DNA of 64,000 bases from contig JAUTXW010000959.1 in NCBI GenBank assembly GCA_030620095.1, positions 211,261 through 275,260 of the forward strand, read 5' to 3'. The notes below the pieces were generated by a model. That model made no database searches and was not told the origin of the DNA. It worked only from the letters and a program-made list of their open reading frames with translations. The stretch's first letter is position 1; each line of letters begins with the position of its first letter. Positions 57,270 to 64,000 of the stretch are shown piece after piece. This DNA is from Kuschelorhynchus macadamiae. Its lineage: Eukaryota > Arthropoda > Insecta > Coleoptera > Curculionidae. Both the position numbers and the translations under genes were made by a program.

Positions 57270-59075
57270 ATACCTAAGAATCGGCCATTTCATTTTCGGT
57301 GCTTCAAGTTGTTCTCTTCTCAGCCTTCCTGCTATTGACTATACATCATCTAGGCATCGAGTCTATCACTTTGGTATTCTCTCTTATTTCGGTGCTTCTT
57401 CCTTCTGTCTCTCAGACTTATTCCTAACATGGCTCTCTGAGTGCTCGTTGTGCCGTTCATAGAACTTATTCTTGTTTCACCGTTCTGCTCCAAATGTTAG
57501 CACTCGTAAAATGCACGTGCCAAATATTTTTTTCTTTTGATATATGGGAATGTCTCCATTTGTGTGAATCTGTCTTAGTCAAGCCCTGCCTGATTCTTCT
57601 TATGATTTCCGCTGTTCTCCAAGTATTATTACATGACCTAAGTATATGTATTCTTCTATTGTTTCTATTGAATCTTGTTGTAGTGTAAATTGTTTTTCAT
57701 TGTTATGGTTGTGTTAAGTTTTTCTAACATTTGTTTTAGTTTATTTTCAGTTGTGCTTATTATTATCAGCAAAGCGAAGATGATTCACGAACTTTCCATC
57801 TATACTAATTCCTTTTGTGTCCCAATCCATTGCTTTAAAAACATTTTCCAGCGACAGTTTTGGCGACATAGTATCGCCTTATCGCTCGCCTCTCTGCATA
57901 GTAAATTTTTTGGTTTGTGTTTCTTCATTTGTTTTAATAGACGTGTATTGTTATATCCCGATATATGTATATCTCTACCAATGTATATACCTCAAATCAA
58001 TTCTGGCAAAATTTTGGACTTATGGGTCTATAATTTTCTATGTTTGCTTTGTCTCCTTTCTTATGGAGAATAATTACTTCGGCATTCTTCCATTTAGTCG
58101 GTATCGTCTGTGTCGCAACATCGACTTAGAAGAAGTCTAACAGCTTCCATTAAGGTACGATTTCCGTTTTTTAGCATTTCAGAGCTGATGTGGTCCTTTC
58201 CCTATGATTTTTATCGTTCTTCATCAGCTTTAATGCGCTTTCTATTTGCTTGGTTGATATTCTGGGATTTATTTAGACTTTATTTTAGTTCCTCTCTTCG
58301 GTTATATGGATTTGTTTGTTAAAAGTTGTATAGATATTTGTAAAATTGTTCTATTTCGTTCATAAATACTGTTGTCAACTATTTATAATTTCGTTCTTTC
58401 TGTTTCTTATTTGGTATATCCGTTGTTTGTTACCGTTCATTTTCTTCTTTGGCACTTTCACATCCTGGGTGTTTTGCTCAATCGTTTTGTAGACAAGTTT
58501 TGCATTGTAGCCTCTGGTGTCCGTATGAATCTCATTCTTTTTGCTTACTTCTTTTCCCTTCACTCCTTTTGTTTTCTCTGATGACCATACTTCCCTTATT
58601 GCTGTTTGTACGCCTTTAGTAACTTTCTCTGCAATTTCACTTAGGTTCATTTGTCTAGCTGGTTTAAGGGATTTAGCCTTTTACTTAGTTCTTCGTAGTA
58701 TTCCTTTTGGATTACTTCTTGATTTTTAGGCTTGTTTGATATTATTTTTAAGCAATTTGTTTCTTTTTATTTTGGTGTTTATTTGGAGTTGGAGGGTTGA
58801 CTAGGCGTACGACCGCTTCCTGTATTGAATTTGCATAAGATCTATACATCCGTCACTATATTTTTATTATTTGAAAGTGTAAAATCGATTTTGTTTTTTG
58901 TTTTTCCATCCGGACTCTTCCATGTCCACTTCCGTTTCGGATGTTTCTTAAACAATATGTTCATGCAGTATAGTTTTTCTGAGTTAAGGTAAGTCTCTCA
59001 CTTCGTGTGTTGCGTTGGTCAATGCCAAATGGTCCTATGTTTTCTGAATATTTGGTCTGAAATTGCTCGCACTTG
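57270..59075 (-). pseudogene. RTE-like non-LTR retrotransposon, heavily decayed
   Basis: Minus strand from the right: TKNKIDFTLSNNKNIVTDV then FNTGS (end of the apurinic-type endonuclease); KGPHQL-type 'GKDHISSEMLKNGN' (RT fingers); NAEVIILHKKGDKANIENYR then PIS (across frames); QRGERXGDTMSPKLSLENVF, AMDWDTKGISIDGKFVNHLR and FADN (motifs B and C, where FADD has become FADN); finally QRAMLGISLRDRRKK near 57.4 kb, a phrase typical of the C-terminus of these insect elements. Stops and frameshifts are frequent. Long plus-strand open frames in this interval are shadows. Confidence 0.75.
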
Positions 59076-62000
59076 TGGTTACTAGTTGTTCTAAACTTTT
59101 ATTAATCAAATGGCAACTCCACCGTTATGGGAGTTCTTATTTCAGTTTCTTCAGGTTGTCAACTAAATGATAAAATATATTTCCAAAAAAAATTGGTAAA
59201 TGGAATTACTAAACAGATGGAAAACCGCACATCGATACATTTTTTATTTCTGATAGATTTAGATTAAAATGTGACAAAAACAAAACAACCCTGTATTAAA
59301 ACTAATTTGTTTAACTAATTTTGATTCCAATGCCCGCCAAAAAGCATTAAATATACTCTAGATTTCTGCACATGATCTACCTCGGCCGAATCCTATCAAA
59401 CCTTGAAATATGGACAGATTGCAAACAACTAACAAACTAACATTTCCAAAAAATACATTGTCTGAAAAATATACACCGTACATGAATACGAATTTTTCTA
59501 AAAATGAAAAACTTGTAATATTTTCTATTAAATAGATAAGCCGCGACCTCCAAAACAATCCACAAAATTACAGTGTAAACATTCTGGAAGAAGAAATAAC
59601 ATTTTTCCTTATTCAAATAAGTGTTCCCATGGCAAGTTCAACGAGATAATCTTACCACTTTAAAATGTTTGGACTAAGTCTCCCTTCGCTGATCCCATGA
59701 TAGAGAATAAGCCGAGGATGTATTTTTAATTACGGAAATATGTTTAATGAGATTTACTTGAGCAGAGTTGATTACACAATTATTACGTCCGCTGGTATCA
59801 GCAAAGGTTCTATATGTATAAAGCAGACTTTGAGAATATGGGTTTATTAAGTGTGGAATTTCGCCTGCTTTTAATTATTTTTTCTTTTATGAGGCTATTT
59901 CAGTCGGAATTTGATAGTATTTCTGAAATTAACAAGGCAAAAATAATCATTCCTTATTATGATTATTATGACACTTATTAAGGCATTAAGACAATAATTA
60001 TATTATTTGGTACAACTTATGGCTTATAAAGTACTTTAAAATAACTTTATTAAAGACAAGTCATTAAAATTATGTCACTCTTCTTCTGGTTTTCATGTAG
60101 GGGAGCGCGGGGTTGTGAGAGTTACCGAGTAATGGTAGTCAGCACATTTGTCCGACTTACAACATAGTAGGCGACTGCCATTTGCTTGACGGTCATACAA
60201 TAATAAACTCTCTATTTTGTTATGCCGCTAATACCTTAGTACATCAAGTATATTTATTTATTTATAGTACAGCTCATCTCAAAACATTTAGGTTTTTTTA
60301 TAATTCCCTTACAAAACAAAAAACATGCAAACAGTCAATGGACTCCAATTACCTCATGTGGTAACATACGCCATTTTTTTAGAGACACGTGATGATATTT
60401 GTTTGCAGATGTCTGGAAGTAGACAAACAACGGAAAAAACAGATGGGTCCTTGGAAGTTCTAGAAGACATATCACCAAACTAATAGTTAAGCTAAGAAGC
60501 TAAGCCTACACTTGTAAACTACTTGTGATTACTCAAGAACAATAAATCAAAGTCGTTTTATGGCCTGACGCAAAAGCAGTTTCGCAAGATGGCTTTCCGG
60601 CTATTGAAAGCTAAAGCTTATCCATATTTTTGTAGAGCAAGTTAAGCAGCTGGTCCTGATTAGCTAAAAAATTCTTGAAGCCAAATTAAAATATTAGCGT
60701 CCATAAACCAACATCAACTGTATTAAGTTCAACAAAATTGCCGTAGGGCTATTTTTGAGGAACTTAAGCATGTACCAATATAATTTATCACCCAATCAAC
60801 TGACAGACGATGACAGGAGGACATAAAAGGGTAGGCGGTGTGACTTCTTGGAACTGCGGAGATTATCACTGCAATATGCGTAATGAGTAGAGAATTTTGA
60901 TCCCCGCCTTCTATTTTCCTCCGACGGTGCCATTCTCCAAGTTCTTGCGAAGCTGTGTGAGCAATGAAAATATATTTATTAAATGACTTAAACGTTTCTT
61001 TATGTTGTAAAACTTCTTCCGAAAACGCCAATTTTACTTTATTGGACAACCGCAGTAGCCAGCTACCCTAGAAGGTTACGAATTTTGTAGAATAAATAAT
61101 AACGTGATGCTCTCTATTCCTTCACATTAAATATGATCATCTAAGCCTCTCGATGTTACATTTTTGGCGTTTACATGTGAACTGCATTCAAAATAAATGA
61201 AAAAAAGAGTTAAGTTTATGGTGTGGCATCTATTGGTAAAGCTATATTGAGCTTCCGCAGCATTGACGTATTTTATATGAACCCAGACATTTTTAGCAAA
61301 GAAGATTTCTTAAGCACAATCTACTAAAACCACAACGTGATTGATGATTTATTGAATAACATAACTGAAATTTTATCCTACATATCTTTAACTAACAACA
61401 TTTCAGATTTCATATCTTCAACTAGCACTACTCATACATCGAGTTCTGCAATAAGCAGCGTGCTAGATCCAGTTACTTCAATCGACTGAGTTAAATATAG
61501 TGCTTCCTTTATAGATCGCACCAAGTTTGGTTTCGAATACTTCAAACAATATTGCTATTTTTTACCAAAAATTCCTATGTTGCCATCTTCAATAACATTT
61601 ACTGATAAAAATAAAAAATACACACATAGAATTACCAGCAAATAGGAAAAATGTTTCTATTTCGCGATGAAGACAATTCTAATCCTGGAAAAGTCTTCGA
61701 TGGACTACAGTGCCCCATGTGTTGATGAAAGTGATGTTGACCTTGAGATCACGAATAAGTGTATTGTTTTCTTTGATGCTGGAAATTGAAGAAATTTGGT
61801 TTCTTTGTAGATCCTGTAGAAAATGGTTTTATGCTTGATGATCGAGACGTTTTATTATTTGATAATGCAAACATTGTTTACTTGTTTACTATCTAAAGCC
61901 CTTGTTTAAAAACGTTCTATTTTTGTTGTTATTACGTCGGTGTATTATACTAACACTAACTTTGTTTGTATCTCTAAATGTTAATAATTCATGGTACTTT

Positions 62001-64000
62001 TATTACTCCCAACTAATCTTATGACCGCACTTTGGGTAATAGAAGGCAAAGCATTTTTGCAAATCAACTAAATGTTATTTTATATTGTTCTTTTTAATTT
62101 CTGATATATGTGTTTATTAGCATAATATATATTCTATCGAAGGGAAGGCAAACCATCAGAAATTTGTTATCGGTATTCTGATAAAAGAGGGCTTTCCTTT
62201 CATTAAGGCTTGCCACATGTAACAAAGCCTAAAATAGTAGTACTACTTTACAGCTGTTTCGTTTGTTATTACATTACAGTGTCATGTATCAGTTAGAAAT
62301 AATAATTAATATATTTAATGTAAACAAAGTGTAGACATGGTTAGTGAGATGAGATATCCATTCGTCAACTATTTAAACTGAAAAAAAAGAGAAAAAATGT
62401 TTTAGTAATCTAAATGCATTTCGATAAACAGATCACCTTCCTGAGGTCCGAAGTGATTACATAACTTTGCTCTTCTCGGTCCCCTTAGTGTTGAGCTTCA
62501 TCTATCCCCTTAGGGAGTCTCAGGGGAAGTCAAGTATATTTTGGGAACCTGGAGCATGAAGTCCCCCATGACTTGTCGTATTGCTCTTGCGCCGCCGCCA
62601 GGATCACTTCCAAGTTCCGGAACCCAGGCCTACACTCTTTTTCTATCTGATCGTTGTGGCAGCAGACACAACATCGCTTGTATGTTGTTTAGGCTGCATT
62701 TTCCCATCTTTCAATTTTTTTTGCCGTATCTCCGTTAGGGGTCGTTCAAAATTCGTCGGAGTTTCAGGCAATCCCGTCTGCTTCTTAGAACTTCTTTTAT
62801 TGAGGACATATATGTTTTAGTAGAGGGGCCTTACATTGTTGATGCTTCATTCTCTCGAATTCCTTGATTAGAGAAATCTGGCCTACTACTCAAAACGAGA
62901 ACTCTCAATTTTCAACCCATTTGCAGGTAGATTAATTTTACTTGTTGTTGAGTTTATCAACACCACAGTTATAAGTAATTTATTTTAAATCAGTATACCA
63001 GGTTTTTCTAAATAGTTCACTCGTTGAGCTATAAATGGACATCTTTCAGAACGACGCATATTTACTTAATAAAATAGACAATTGTTCTTGAAGACATCTG
63101 GGATATAACAAAATTTCACTCATTGACAATTCTTTTGTTACGCCAAGTTAAAGCTACTTAAATCAAAAACATCTAAACGACAGAACATCAACACTAGGAA
63201 GAAAATAAAATAAAAAAGGATAACAAATTAACATAACAACAAAGTTACGGGTTGCAGAGGCCCCATTGTTTATATGCAGTTGCATTAACAATATTAATAA
63301 TCTTCTAAATATTAAGATGCGAAACCTATTTTACAAACCTGAAAGAAGAAACCATCAAAATGTTTATGTCAAGCGTCAAACAAATATCTGTTTTTTTTTT
63401 CTAAAGAGATTTTCTTAAAAAAATAAACATCTGTCAGTTTAACATCATATTCAAACAGCTGTTACGTAGCACATACCTATTGTTTGGAATAATACAATAC
63501 TATTTTTTTACTCCAGCATGAATTTCAATAAAACAACCTGTCAATTCACACAAATATATTTAATTGATCCTAGCTTATATTGTTATACAAGATTTTCATC
63601 ATATGTTGAGCACTTTTACCTGTGTTTATACCTCGGTTTATACTGAAAACATTAAAGTATTAGATATATACAAATTAACTTTGAATTACCCAGGTTATCC
63701 TATTTAACATAATAATATATGATCAAAGATGTGCGTTTTTAAACGAACACGTTACGTTTTCTTACTATCTGTAAAAGGTAAAGATTGTAATCACTAAAAA
63801 ATCACCCTCCAAAGATTCTTTCAATACTTGATACGATCTTACGTTTTCATTTCCCTAGATGCCAAAAGTAGATGTATTCGATTCCTAGGTCTGTCTGTTC
63901 GCAAACATAAGGAAAACCACCTTACCCGATTGACTTACTTACCAAAAGTTCCTGTAAGTGGTAGCAATACGTAGTCTGAACCAGTAGATGTACATAACAT
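59076..64000. other. No gene seen in the last 5 kb
   Basis: AT-rich. At 60098 the phrase TA-GGGGAGCGCGGGGTTGTGAG resembles a pogo-type terminus, but no partner end was found. A GC-richer stretch at 62440-62830 has two overlapping plus frames (65 and 79 codons) with no recognised motif. The minus frame at 60729-61049 (106 codons) is also unrecognised. Confidence 0.4.

Noticed and set aside
57494..58729. Series of plus-strand open frames
   Set aside because: The minus strand of the same interval reads as an RTE-like retrotransposon relic, which explains them.

Overview
The window looks like arthropod, probably insect, nuclear DNA. It is strongly AT-rich, has no intact host gene I can recognise, and is packed with broken transposable elements of kinds common in insects: CR1/Jockey-like and RTE-like non-LTR retrotransposons, pogo, mariner-type and hAT DNA transposons, short inverted-repeat elements, and two unrelated Penelope-like element (PLE) families. 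The species cannot be named from the sequence. Functions below come from motifs read by eye; no database was searched.

The centrepiece is a 24.4-kb block at 16546-40920: a tandem array of one PLE family folded into a large inverted repeat. Units are about 3.43 kb and join head to tail. The left arm (L1, L2, partial L3) is on the minus strand, the right arm (partial R1, then R2-R5) on the plus strand, and the arms meet near 25.34 kb with their 5' sides facing each other. Both outer ends stop at exactly the same base of the unit and run into a (TA)n microsatellite, so the block appears to sit inside a TA tract. Each full unit encodes one protein of 851 residues (844 in R5): a PLE reverse transcriptase with a DKG motif, GTPMGST and YVDD, plus a C-terminal GIY-YIG endonuclease. 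L1, L2, R2 and R5 are open; R3 and R4 carry frameshifts. Each of the eight 3' regions carries the same 37-nt hammerhead-ribozyme-like core (type I, palindromic stem III), followed at once by AATAAA. A possible intron acceptor lies 2 nt before the ATG. The parts fit one cycle: tandem transcription, possible self-cleavage into unit-length RNA, translation of RT plus endonuclease, and insertion at TA-rich DNA.

Left flank (1-16.5 kb): unassigned AT-rich DNA, degraded CR1/Jockey-like RT fragments at 4.25-6.1, 7.0-7.46 and 13.6-14.6 kb, a 280-bp inverted-repeat pair (6.1/7.8 kb), a broken DDE transposase whose second D and E are 82 residues apart (10.6-11.5 kb), and a 209-bp element with perfect 16-bp terminal inverted repeats containing a tRNA-like sequence (16.0 kb).

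Right flank (41-64 kb): a second short inverted-repeat element with a tRNA-like module (42.2 kb), two opposite copies of a dispersed repeat, one interrupted by a 150-bp insert (43.2 and 49.4 kb), diverged direct repeats (44-49 kb), a second PLE family that also shows a head-to-head inverted junction (46.0-46.7 kb), a hAT remnant (46.8-47.7 kb), a degenerate tandem repeat (50.8-51.4 kb), a complete but frameshifted 2.57-kb pogo element with a PHD-like finger (53.5-56.1 kb), a mariner-type remnant (56.3-57.0 kb) and a decayed RTE-like retrotransposon (57.3-59.1 kb). The last 5 kb holds nothing I recognise.
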